From: Croceibacterium soli
GTDB taxonomy: Bacteria > Pseudomonadota > Alphaproteobacteria > Sphingomonadales > Sphingomonadaceae
Assembly (NCBI RefSeq): GCF_009828065.1
Contig: NZ_WTYK01000010.1
Coordinates: 1 to 64,000, forward strand
Direction: 5' to 3'
Length of the DNA: 64,000 nucleotides
Shown: piece after piece, positions 54,926 through 62,801 of the stretch
Layout of the letters: each line of letters begins with the position of its first letter
Position numbering within the stretch: position 1 is the first letter of the stretch
Made by a program: the position numbers and the translations under genes
The notes under the pieces: model-generated
What the model saw: the letters and a program-made list of their open reading frames with translations, nothing else
Told to the model about the DNA's origin: nothing
Databases searched by the model: none

Positions 54926-56086
54926 ATGATCCGCGCCCCATACGCTTCCGATCCGCAAGCCTCGCGCGGGCGTGAGTTCGCCGAGGATCGGGTGGGGCCG
55001 CGCGGCCCGCGCAGCGAGTTCCAGCGCGACCGCGACCGCATTCTCCATTCGATCGCCTTCCGCCGCCTGGCCGGCAAGACCCAGGTCTTCATCGCGCCCG
55101 ATGGCGATCATTACCGCGTTCGCCTGACCCACAGCCTGGAAGTGGCGCAGATCGGCCGCGTGATCGCCCGCGCCCTCGGCCTGGACGAGGACCTCACCGA
55201 AGCACTCTGCCTCGCCCACGACATCGGCCACCCGCCGTTCGGCCACCCGGGCGAGGACGCGCTCTCCGCGGCGCTGGAGGCCCACGGCGGGTTCGACCAC
55301 AACGCCCACTGCCTGCGCACGCTGATGCGGCTCGACAGCCCGTACTGCGGCTATCCGGGCCTCAACCTGAGCTGGGAAGTGCTGGAGGGCCTGGCGAAGC
55401 ATAACGGCCCCGTGGCGAAGCCTGGCTGGGCGCTGGCGGAACTGGACGAGGCGTTCCCGCTGGAGCTCGGCACCCAGCCTTCGCTGGAGGCCCAGGTCGC
55501 GGCGCTGGCCGACGATATCGCCTACGACAACCACGACATCGATGATGGGCTGCGGGCCGGCTATCTCGACCTCGAGCAACTGCTCGAGCTCGACTTCGTC
55601 GCCGAGCAATGGCGCGCGGTCGAAACCCGCTTTCACGGCGCCTCGCGCGCGGCGCTGCTGCGCGAACTGGTGCGCGGCCAGATCGGGCTAATGGTCAACG
55701 ACGTGATCGAAGCCACCCGGGCGAACCTCGCCGACGTCGGTTCGGCCGAGGAAATCCGCAACGCGCTCGGGCCGATCGCCGCATTCTCGCCGATGATGGC
55801 CGAGCAGGAGCGCAGCCTGAAGCGCTTCATGTATGCCAACCTCTATCATCATGAGCGGCAGAAGCGGACCGCGGACCGCGCGCGCGAGGTGATCGCGCAG
55901 CTCTATGCGGCGTACCAGCAGGACCCGAAGCGCCTGCCGGATCAATGGCTTGCAGCGCTGCCGGACAGCGAGCCGGATCGCAGCCGCCATATGGCCGACT
56001 TCATCGCCGGCATGACGGACCGCTACGCCATCGAGCGCTACGCCGAGATATTCGGAACGTTGCCCGAGGGACTCTCGAATGTCTGA
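54926..56086 (+). CDS. dGTPase-like HD-domain triphosphohydrolase
   Basis: A 386-residue HD-domain protein of the dGTPase-like family, which splits dNTPs to nucleoside and triphosphate. Metal motif: LTHSLEVAQIGRVIA, LCLAHDIGHPPFGHPGED, and a downstream ADDIAYDNHDIDDGL Asp. Start ATG 54926 opens MIRAPYASDPQASRGREFAED, the family N-terminus. The stop overlaps the next gene by eight bases. Confidence 0.93.
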   Translation: MIRAPYASDPQASRGREFAEDRVGPRGPRSEFQRDRDRILHSIAFRRLAGKTQVFIAPDGDHYRVRLTHSLEVAQIGRVIARALGLDEDLTEALCLAHDIGHPPFGHPGEDALSAALEAHGGFDHNAHCLRTLMRLDSPYCGYPGLNLSWEVLEGLAKHNGPVAKPGWALAELDEAFPLELGTQPSLEAQVAALADDIAYDNHDIDDGLRAGYLDLEQLLELDFVAEQWRAVETRFHGASRAALLRELVRGQIGLMVNDVIEATRANLADVGSAEEIRNALGPIAAFSPMMAEQERSLKRFMYANLYHHERQKRTADRAREVIAQLYAAYQQDPKRLPDQWLAALPDSEPDRSRHMADFIAGMTDRYAIERYAEIFGTLPEGLSNV

Positions 56087-56768
56087 GCCGAAACGCGTGC
56101 TGCTGGTCGGCGCGACCGGCCTCGTCGGCACGCGAACGATGGAGGCGGGGGTCGGGCGCGAGGACTTGCGCCTGATCGCCCTGACCCGCCGCGAAGCGCC
56201 GCTGCCGCCCGGCGCGCGGATGGAGATGCTCGTCGCCGAGCCCGCGGAGTGGGGGACTTCCGTCGCGGCGGTCGCACCCGATGCCGCGATCTGCGCCCTC
56301 GGCACTACCTGGCGCAAGGCCGGAGAGGTCGAGGCGGCGTTCCGCGCGGTCGACGAGGAACTCGTGCTGCGCGTGGCGCGGGCGGCGCGCGGCGCGGGTG
56401 CGCGCAACTTCGTGCTCGTCTCCTCGGTAGGCGCCGATCGCGCCAGCCGGGCTTTCTACCTTCGTGTGAAGGGCGAAGTCGAAGCGGCGGCGCGCCAGCT
56501 CGGCTTCCACCGGCTCGACATCCTGCGGCCGGGACTGCTGCGCGGCCCGCGCGGCGAAGACCGGCGGCGCGGCGAGCGCCTGGCGATCCTCGCCAGCCCG
56601 CTGACCGATCTGTTCCTCGGCGGCGGCCGGCGGCATCTCCGCTCGATCGACGCGCGCTCCGTGGCGCGCGCGGCCCTGCAGTTCGCGCGGGAGAAAGCCC
56701 GCGGCACTTTCGTTCACGACAACGATTCGATCCTGCGCGCCGCCCGCCGCTTCGACGGCGCCGCATAA
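56079..56768 (+). CDS. NAD(P)H-binding protein (atypical SDR)
   Basis: A 229-residue Rossmann-fold protein. N-terminal VLLVGATGLVGTRTME is the cofactor loop; FVLVSSVGADRASRAFYLRVKGEVEAA and LDILRPGLLRGPR follow the atypical SDR pattern seen in NmrA/HTATIP2-like proteins. Role unknown. Translationally coupled to the dGTPase-like gene (overlap of eight bases). Ends at a strong terminator. Confidence 0.88.
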   Translation: MSEPKRVLLVGATGLVGTRTMEAGVGREDLRLIALTRREAPLPPGARMEMLVAEPAEWGTSVAAVAPDAAICALGTTWRKAGEVEAAFRAVDEELVLRVARAARGAGARNFVLVSSVGADRASRAFYLRVKGEVEAAARQLGFHRLDILRPGLLRGPRGEDRRRGERLAILASPLTDLFLGGGRRHLRSIDARSVARAALQFAREKARGTFVHDNDSILRAARRFDGAA

Positions 56769-56771
56769 AAA

Positions 56772-56797
56772 CGCCCGCCGGAACGGTCCGGCGGGCG
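56772..56797. terminator. rho-independent-like terminator, convergent gap
   Basis: An 11 bp perfect stem CGCCCGCCGGA/TCCGGCGGGCG (56772-56782/56787-56797) with a four-base loop ACGG, flanked by AAAAA on the left. It separates the plus-strand operon from the minus-strand entericidin genes and could work for both. Confidence 0.75.
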
Positions 56798-56822
56798 CTT
56801 CCAGCCTCGAAAGGCTGCGATG

Positions 56823-56948
56823 TTACAAGGCCCGGTCGCCGGCCTGACCGACGGACTCGATGTCCCGGCCCAGGCCCTTGACGGCATTGCAGGCCGCTGC
56901 GGTGAAGCAGAGGCTGCCGGCCAGCACTACAACGATCAGTTTCTTCAT
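56823..56948 (-). CDS. entericidin-family lipoprotein (first of two)
   Basis: A 41-residue lipoprotein: MKKLIVVVLAGSLCFTAAAC with lipobox TAAAC, then NAVKGLGRDIESVGQAGDRAL. This is the entericidin A/B pattern (small antidote/toxin lipoproteins). Start ATG 56948. Tandem with the second copy, 29 bp apart. Too short for most gene finders. Confidence 0.88.
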   Translation of the reverse strand: MKKLIVVVLAGSLCFTAAACNAVKGLGRDIESVGQAGDRAL

Positions 56949-56977
56949 CGAATCACCCTTCCCTAACGGAACGGGTG

Positions 56978-57106
56978 TCAAATAGCCTCGTCGCCGGCCT
57001 CACCAACAGACTGAATGTCTTCGCCGGCACCCTTGACGGTGTTGCAGGCGGCGGCGGTCAGCGCGAACGCGCTCACGGTGAGGGCGAGGAAAAGTTTGCG
57101 AACCAT
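56978..57106 (-). CDS. entericidin-family lipoprotein (second of two)
   Basis: A 42-residue lipoprotein MVRKLFLALTVSAFALTAAAC with lipobox TAAAC, then NTVKGAGEDIQSVGEAGDEAI. Start ATG 57106 has AAAGGAAC upstream. With the neighbour it makes a tandem pair similar to ecnA-ecnB, although which is which cannot be told from sequence alone. Entericidins of this kind are widespread; a toxin role is not established in alphaproteobacteria. Confidence 0.9.
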   Translation of the reverse strand: MVRKLFLALTVSAFALTAAACNTVKGAGEDIQSVGEAGDEAI

Positions 57107-57167
57107 AATCTTGTTCCTTTCGACTGTTCCTGACGAACGATCGAAGGACGAAACCCGTGCTGCCGGG

Positions 57168-58085
57168 TTAGGTTCCTTCCACCCGCGCCACATCGCGCAG
57201 CGATGGCCGCGACAAGCGGTGCTCCCGCCAGGCGATCACGAGGCCCGCGGCGATGATCAGCGGGGCGCCGAGCCAGGTGCTCGACGGCGGCAGGACCTGC
57301 CAGAACAGCCAGCCGTACAGCGTCGCCCAGACCAGCGCCGAATAGTCCATCACGATCACGCTGGCGACGGCGCCGAAGCGCAGCGCGGCGGTGAGCAGCA
57401 GTTGCCCGGCCGTTCCGGCCAGGCCGATCGCCAGCAGGAGCAGCCAACCGGTGGTATCGTGCGGCTGGAACACGAACGGGAGGGACAGCGCCATTACCGG
57501 AGTGCTGAGGGCGGCGAACCAGAACACGATCGTCAGCGGCTTGTCGGTGCGGCCCAGGTCGGCGAGCTGGATCGAAATCAGCGCGATCATGAATGCGCCG
57601 CCGATCGCCACCAGCGCGCCGTAGAGCGGGATGTGGCCGCTCCCGGGCTGGGCGATCAGCAGCACGCCTGCGAACCCGAACAGCACCGCCGACCAGCGCC
57701 ACAGGCCCACTTTCTCCTTGAGCAGCAGGGTCGAGAGGATCACCGCCCAGATCGGCGCGGTAAAATTCATCGTTGTCGCTTCGGCCAGAGGCAGCAGGAT
57801 CACCCCGCCGAAGTTGAGGACCATCCCGATCATGCCGTAAGTCGCCCGCACCGCATGGGTGCGCGGGCGCTTCGTGGCGAGCATCGCCAGGCCACCCGTG
57901 GCGGAGACATAGGCCAGCAGCAGCGGGATGGTGATCGCCTGGCGCCAGAACAGGATCTCCAGCAGGTGGATTCCGCGTTCGGAAGCCAGCTTGATCAGCG
58001 CCGCCATCGTCGCCAGCGCGGCAATGGCCCCGAGGCGGATCAGCAGCGCGAGAAGCGGGCGGGGCCGGGCGGGGGTCGCATCCAC
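57168..58085 (-). CDS. DMT-superfamily transporter (EamA type)
   Basis: A 305-residue membrane protein with ten predicted helices in two EamA halves. Half 1: LLALLIRLGAIAALATMAALIKLAS to the PLAEATTMNFTAPIWAVILSTLLLKEK motif. Half 2: GALVAIGGAFMIALISIQLADL to LVWATLYGWLFWQVLPP. Exporter of metabolites, substrate unknown. Start ATG 58085. A second EamA transporter (60334) is nearby; both share the LAEAT motif and are likely paralogues. Confidence 0.92.
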   Translation of the reverse strand: MDATPARPRPLLALLIRLGAIAALATMAALIKLASERGIHLLEILFWRQAITIPLLLAYVSATGGLAMLATKRPRTHAVRATYGMIGMVLNFGGVILLPLAEATTMNFTAPIWAVILSTLLLKEKVGLWRWSAVLFGFAGVLLIAQPGSGHIPLYGALVAIGGAFMIALISIQLADLGRTDKPLTIVFWFAALSTPVMALSLPFVFQPHDTTGWLLLLAIGLAGTAGQLLLTAALRFGAVASVIVMDYSALVWATLYGWLFWQVLPPSSTWLGAPLIIAAGLVIAWREHRLSRPSLRDVARVEGT

Positions 58086-58179
58086 GGCGCTGCCATAAGC
58101 GGCTGGCCCGTGGGATCAAGCGCGGTCGTCGCGCGGGTGAGGATTGTCCCCGCGCCCGGCAGGTTCCATATCGCCGCCG

Positions 58180-58413
58180 ATGAAGGGGCTGCTCGATTTC
58201 TTCCGTTTCGCCAGCGACGCCACGCTCGTCGGCCTGCTGGGCGGCTTTCTGCTGCTGCTGGCGCTGATCGCACTCGTCGCCGACCGCCGCCGCCTCCGCC
58301 GCAAGCGCATCGACGCCGTCGGCTGGGTCCCCTGGACCCCGATCTTCCTGATGGGGGCTGTGGTAGGTGTCAGCCTGCTCACTGTAGCAGTAAAAGGCTG
58401 GGTCGCCGGCTAG
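58180..58413 (+). CDS. small two-helix membrane protein
   Basis: A 77-residue protein: MKGLLDFFRFASDATLVGLLGGFLLLLALIALVADRRRLRRKRIDAVGWVPWTPIFLMGAVVGVSLLTVAVKGWVAG with two hydrophobic helices around a basic loop RRRLRRKR. Family not recognised; the ATG 58180 is the first in-frame start near the helix. Divergent from the DMT transporter. Confidence 0.7.
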   Translation: MKGLLDFFRFASDATLVGLLGGFLLLLALIALVADRRRLRRKRIDAVGWVPWTPIFLMGAVVGVSLLTVAVKGWVAG

Positions 58414-58415
58414 AA

Positions 58416-58598
58416 GATCCTCCCCTGCAAGGGGAGGATCTCAGCTGTTTCGGTTCCGCCCAAAAATCCTCCCCCTCTGGGGGAGGGGGACCGCCGCCGA
58501 AGGCGGTGGTGGAGGGGGCTTGGCCTGGACGAACGCCAGCACCACGCCGCGCCCCTCCGTCAGCGCTTCGCGCTGCCACCTCCCCCAGAGGGGGAGGA
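58416..58598. repeat. hairpin plus REPIN-like inverted pair, family A
   Basis: A perfect 11 bp stem GATCCTCCCCT/AGGGGAGGATC with GCA loop is at 58416-58440. A full family A pair follows: left arm 58463-58520, right arm 58549-58598 (CCCCTCCGTCAGCGC ... CCCAGAGGGGGAGG). It lies in the convergent gap before cpaF. Confidence 0.85.
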
Positions 58599-58606
58599 GC
58601 GGGGTG

Positions 58607-60115
58607 TCAGAGGCAGGCTTCGAGGTAGGCTTGGTCGAAGCCGAACTGGCGGGCTTTTTCGAGTGTGTAGGGGCGCAGGCCGGAGGAGCGGAACTCGCCG
58701 ATGATCTTCCCGTCGTCGCTCTCGTCCAGGTACTCGAAGTTGAACAGCTCCTGGGTGACGATCACGTCGCCTTCCATGCCGATCACTTCGGTGATGTTGG
58801 TCGTGCGGCGGGAGCCGTCGCGCAGGCGCTTGACCTGGACGATGAGGTCGACCGATTCCGCGATCTGGCGGCTGATCGCCTCCTTGGGGATCTTGATGTC
58901 GCCCATCAGGATCATGTTTTCCATGCGGCCGAGGCACTCGCGCGGGCTGTTGGCGTGCAGCGTACACATCGATCCGTCGTGGCCGGTGTTCATCGCCGCG
59001 AGCAGGTCGAAGCATTCCGCGCCGCGGATTTCGCCCAGGATGATCCGGTCCGGGCGCATACGCAGCGCGTTCTTGACCAGGTCGCCGATGGTGATGGCGC
59101 CTTGGCCCTCCAGGTTCGGCGGGCGGGTTTCCAGCGGCAGCCAGTGCGGCTGCTGCAGGCGCAGCTCGGCCGCATCCTCGATCGTCAGCACGCGCTCGCC
59201 CGGGTCGATCATCTTCGACAGGGCGTTGAGCATGGTCGTCTTGCCCGAACCGGTACCGCCGGAGATGACGACGTTCATCCGGCTGGCGCCGGCGATCTTC
59301 AGGCATGTCGCCATCTTGTCGCTCATCGATCCGAAGTCGCGCAGCATGTCGATGGTGATCGGCTTTTCGGAGAACTTGCGGATCGAGATCGCCGTGCCGC
59401 GCAAGCTGAGCGGCGGGACGATCACGTTGACGCGGCTGCCGTCCTTGAGGCGAGCGTCGGCCAGCGGCGTGGTCTGGTCGACGCGGCGGCCGACCTGGTT
59501 GACGATGCGCTGGGCGATCTGGAACAGATGCTGCTCGTCGCGGAAGCGGATCGGCGCGAGGGTCAGCTTGCCCTTCTTTTCGATGTAAGTCTGGTCCGGG
59601 CCGTTGACCATGATGTCGGTCACGTCCGGATCGCCGAGCAGCTCTTCGAGCGGGCCGAAGCCCAGCAGCTCGTCGATCAGCACTTTCTCCAGCGCGAACT
59701 GCTCGCGCCGGTTGAGCGTGACCTTGAGCTCGGCCAGCACTTCCATGATGATCGGCCGGAATTCCTCCGACAGCTCTTCCTTGGTCAGCGTGGAGGCCGC
59801 TTCCGGATCGACGCGCTCGAGCAGGCGGGGAAGCACCTGCTCCTTGATCTTGTGGACGCTGGCTTCGAAGCCGCCGATCTCGAGCTGCTCGTGGACGCTG
59901 TTGGCGCGGTCCGACAGGCGGCTCATCGCGTCGCCCTTGTCGGGCGCGCCGCCATTGCTGCCGGGCAGCGGCGGGAATTGATCGCCTCCCGGGGCGGGGA
60001 CCGGCTCGCTCGGCGGCATCGCGGGGCCGCCCTTCATCGGGCGGGCGACGCCGAAGCTCGGGCGGGCGCCCGGAGCCATGCCGCCTACACCGTTCTTGCG
60101 TCCGAAAGCGCTCAT
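58607..60115 (-). CDS. cpaF: CpaF/TadA-type secretion ATPase
   Basis: A type II/IV secretion ATPase of 502 residues that powers Flp/Tad pilus assembly. An unstructured Gly/Pro-rich leader of about 70 residues precedes the N-terminal domain, then the RecA-like ATPase with Walker A VVISGGTGSGKTTMLNAL, Asp box LTIEDAAELRL, Walker B DRIILGEIRGAECFDLL, and the His box TGHDGSMCTLHAN. Start ATG 60115 has GAGGAC upstream. Other tad/cpa genes are not in the window. Confidence 0.94.
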   Translation of the reverse strand: MSAFGRKNGVGGMAPGARPSFGVARPMKGGPAMPPSEPVPAPGGDQFPPLPGSNGGAPDKGDAMSRLSDRANSVHEQLEIGGFEASVHKIKEQVLPRLLERVDPEAASTLTKEELSEEFRPIIMEVLAELKVTLNRREQFALEKVLIDELLGFGPLEELLGDPDVTDIMVNGPDQTYIEKKGKLTLAPIRFRDEQHLFQIAQRIVNQVGRRVDQTTPLADARLKDGSRVNVIVPPLSLRGTAISIRKFSEKPITIDMLRDFGSMSDKMATCLKIAGASRMNVVISGGTGSGKTTMLNALSKMIDPGERVLTIEDAAELRLQQPHWLPLETRPPNLEGQGAITIGDLVKNALRMRPDRIILGEIRGAECFDLLAAMNTGHDGSMCTLHANSPRECLGRMENMILMGDIKIPKEAISRQIAESVDLIVQVKRLRDGSRRTTNITEVIGMEGDVIVTQELFNFEYLDESDDGKIIGEFRSSGLRPYTLEKARQFGFDQAYLEACL

Positions 60116-60333
60116 TCCCGTCCTCACCAGTGGTAACTCATGGATGGACACGCACCTCTGCGCACTCCCGCCGATCTCTTCGCCCAACTTGGTGAATAAA
60201 TTGCAAAGCTTGATTTTGTCTAAAGAGCGGGCTGCGCTCCCTACGCGCCGTCCCGTCTCGCAAGCGCGCCATTGCCCGCCGCGCAGCCGCGCCTTAAGCG
60301 GGGCGCGGACACCGCCGGGAGCACATTTCTTCA

Positions 60334-61236
60334 ATGCAAAACACCGACCGGGCCGGCCTGCTTTATGCTCTCGCCGGCTTCTGCACGCTGTCGATCGGCG
60401 ATGCGATCATCAAAGGCATGGCGGGCGACTGGCCGGCCCCGGCCATGGCCGCGACCCGCTACGTCGCCGGCACGATCCTGCTCGCGGTCCTGCTCGCCCG
60501 CTACGAAGGGAAGGCCGCGCTGGCCCTGCCGCGTGACAAGCTGCACTGGGTCCGCGGCGTCGCCATCAGTCTCTCGGCCGTCGGCATGTTCCTGGGGGTG
60601 TGGATCATGCCCTTGGCGGAAGCGACGAGCATCTTCTTCACCCAGCCGATGATCACCGCCCTGCTCGCCTGGGCGCTGCTGGGGGAACGGGCCAAGCTCT
60701 CGACCTGGATCGCGACGCTGGTCGCGTTCGGCGGGGTGTTCATTGTCCTGCGGCCGAACTTCGCGATCGCCGGCTGGGGCGCGCTGCTGCCGCTCCTGGG
60801 CGCGGCCGGCATGGCGGTCACGATCATCGCCAACCGCGCGGTGACCGGCCGGGCCAGCATCCTGGCGATGCAGTACTACATGTCGGTCACGGCCATGATC
60901 TTCCTGGCGGTGGTGACGGTCGCCGGCCACTTCAGCGGGGTCGAGGGGTTCACGCTGCAATGGCCGCACTGGAGCGTCGTTGCCCGCTGCGTGTTCATCG
61001 GCCTCAGCGCCACGCTCGCCCAGTGGCTGATCTTCATGGGCACGGTGAAAGCCGGGGCGGGGACCGTTGCGCCGATGACGTACGGCCAGCTGCTCATGGC
61101 CGTCGTGCTCGGCTGGACGTTCTTCGGCGACCGACCCGACCTCACCTCGCTGCTCGGCGCCTCGATCATCATCGGCTCGGGGCTGTACTTGTGGTACGCG
61201 GGCCGGATGAAGGAACCGGTCAAGCCGGTGCTTTGA
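60334..61236 (+). CDS. DMT-superfamily transporter (EamA type)
   Basis: A 300-residue membrane protein with ten helices. Half 1 opens GLLYALAGFCTLSIGDAIIKGMAGD and holds MPLAEATSIFFTQPMITALLAWALLGERA; half 2 has GTVKAGAGTVAPMTYGQLLMAVVLGWTFFGDRP. Start ATG 60334 opens the protein. Divergent from cpaF with a gap of 218 bp (60116-60333), which has no other feature. Substrate unknown. Confidence 0.92.
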   Translation: MQNTDRAGLLYALAGFCTLSIGDAIIKGMAGDWPAPAMAATRYVAGTILLAVLLARYEGKAALALPRDKLHWVRGVAISLSAVGMFLGVWIMPLAEATSIFFTQPMITALLAWALLGERAKLSTWIATLVAFGGVFIVLRPNFAIAGWGALLPLLGAAGMAVTIIANRAVTGRASILAMQYYMSVTAMIFLAVVTVAGHFSGVEGFTLQWPHWSVVARCVFIGLSATLAQWLIFMGTVKAGAGTVAPMTYGQLLMAVVLGWTFFGDRPDLTSLLGASIIIGSGLYLWYAGRMKEPVKPVL

Positions 61237-61237
61237 G

Positions 61238-62734
61238 TCAAGTCGGGCTGAGGTCGCGGCGAACCCAGGCGGTGATGCCGCGGTCGTGCAGCGACGCGGT
61301 GATCAAGGGGCGGTAGTCGGCCCACACCGCTGCGGTGACCAACGCCAGGCTCTCCTCCCGTTGGATCGTCACCGGGTCGTCCGCGGTGACGATCACCCCC
61401 GGGCGCGTAGCGAGGATCCGGGCGAGTTCCTCCGTCTGGCTCACTCCCAGCGAGCCGCTCTCGAGCGCGTTGTTGAGGTGGTCGGGGTAGATGAAGCGGG
61501 TCGGCAGGCATGTGCCGGTGGTCCGGTAAAGAGCAGTCGGCCCATCGAACACGTAGAGGCAATCCCGTTTTGCGTCGACATGGGGCGCGATTGCCGCGGA
61601 CAGCCGGGCGGCGACGCGCCGTTCGGTCTGCGAATAGGCATAACGATCCGGAAGGTCGAGAAGCCTGCCGGGGCCGATCACCATCAGCATCGCCGCGACG
61701 ATCCCGAACCGGATCCTGAGATCGATCAGCGGCAGCACCAGAAGCACTACGCACGGCGCCAGCGCGGCATAGTAGTAGATGTAGACGGTTCCCGGCAGCA
61801 ACACCGTGCCGATCGTGGAGAGCGTCCAGCCTGCGAAGAGACCGTACGTCGGCCAGTCGCGCGGCTGGTTGAGGCGCAGCGCAGCGTAGAGCCCCAGGGC
61901 CGCCGGCACCGCGAGCGGGTACAGCCCGGTGAGGTGTGCGCGGTGGAAGCGTCCGGCCGGGATGCGATCGAAGAACGAGACGAAGTTGGCGAACCAGAAG
62001 GCGTCGAACTGGCCCCAGAGAGCGTAGAGCGCGCCGACGAGCGCGGTCGGCAGCACGCCGAGGGCGGCAAACGAAACCGCCAGGCCGGCGAGCCTCGGCA
62101 ACCCGGCACCGCTGCGCCACTGGCCGTAGAGGGCATAGGCGCCGAAGAAGGCGCATTGCGGCAGGACGGTGTATTTCACCTGCAGCGCAATTCCGCCGAG
62201 GAGCATGGCGAAAGCAGCTCGCCCGACGGCGTCGGGCCGCCGCCAGTCGCGCACCAGCCACAGCATCCCCAGCATCAGCGGGGTGTGGAAGATCTCGCTC
62301 TGCCCCGACTGGCTGCCGTAAAGCGCCATGAGCATCAGGTACAGCGACCCGGCGAAAGTCGCGGAGACCCGGTCGACCAGTTGCCTCGAGAGCGCGAATA
62401 CCAGGATCGCCCCGGCGAAGGCCGACGCGGCGGCGACGAGCTGGTAGGCGATCGCTTCTGGACCGAACAGCCAGTGGGCGAGGGCGTATATCGCGAACAG
62501 GCCGAATGGCTTGCGGTCCCAAAGGTCGGCATAGGGCAGGTCGCCCTGGGTCATTCGCCAGCCGATGAAGGAATAGAGCTGCTCGTCGAAGTCGGCCACC
62601 GGATCGCCGAACCAGAGCGCGCGCGTGGCGAGCACGACCAGCGCAAGCACGGCAAACGCCGGCCAGTCCCCCAGTCGCGGGATCGCATGCAGCCGGCGGC
62701 CGCTGCGAACCATCGTGCCTACAGAAGCCAACAT
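61238..62734 (-). CDS. GT39-like membrane glycosyltransferase
   Basis: A polytopic membrane protein of the dolichyl-phosphate-mannose mannosyltransferase (GT39/ArnT-like) type. The DFDEQLYSFIGWRMTQGDLPYADLWDRKPFGLFAIY motif near the N-terminus is the GT-C acceptor/metal region with the Asp-Glu pair. Ten to twelve helices follow, then a periplasmic domain. It probably transfers a sugar from a lipid carrier. Start uncertain: ATG 62734 (498 residues) or ATG 62713. Substrate unknown. It ends one base after the DMT gene stop, convergent. Confidence 0.85.
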   Translation of the reverse strand: MLASVGTMVRSGRRLHAIPRLGDWPAFAVLALVVLATRALWFGDPVADFDEQLYSFIGWRMTQGDLPYADLWDRKPFGLFAIYALAHWLFGPEAIAYQLVAAASAFAGAILVFALSRQLVDRVSATFAGSLYLMLMALYGSQSGQSEIFHTPLMLGMLWLVRDWRRPDAVGRAAFAMLLGGIALQVKYTVLPQCAFFGAYALYGQWRSGAGLPRLAGLAVSFAALGVLPTALVGALYALWGQFDAFWFANFVSFFDRIPAGRFHRAHLTGLYPLAVPAALGLYAALRLNQPRDWPTYGLFAGWTLSTIGTVLLPGTVYIYYYAALAPCVVLLVLPLIDLRIRFGIVAAMLMVIGPGRLLDLPDRYAYSQTERRVAARLSAAIAPHVDAKRDCLYVFDGPTALYRTTGTCLPTRFIYPDHLNNALESGSLGVSQTEELARILATRPGVIVTADDPVTIQREESLALVTAAVWADYRPLITASLHDRGITAWVRRDLSPT

Positions 62735-62801
62735 CCACCCTTGCGCAGTTTCGAACGCGCTTGTGGAGGCAGGATGGTTAATTTTCTCCCTTACGGCGCT
62801 G

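Noticed and set aside
58520-60136. A 538-codon plus-strand frame opposite cpaF
   Set aside because: Shadow of cpaF; no motif in this frame.
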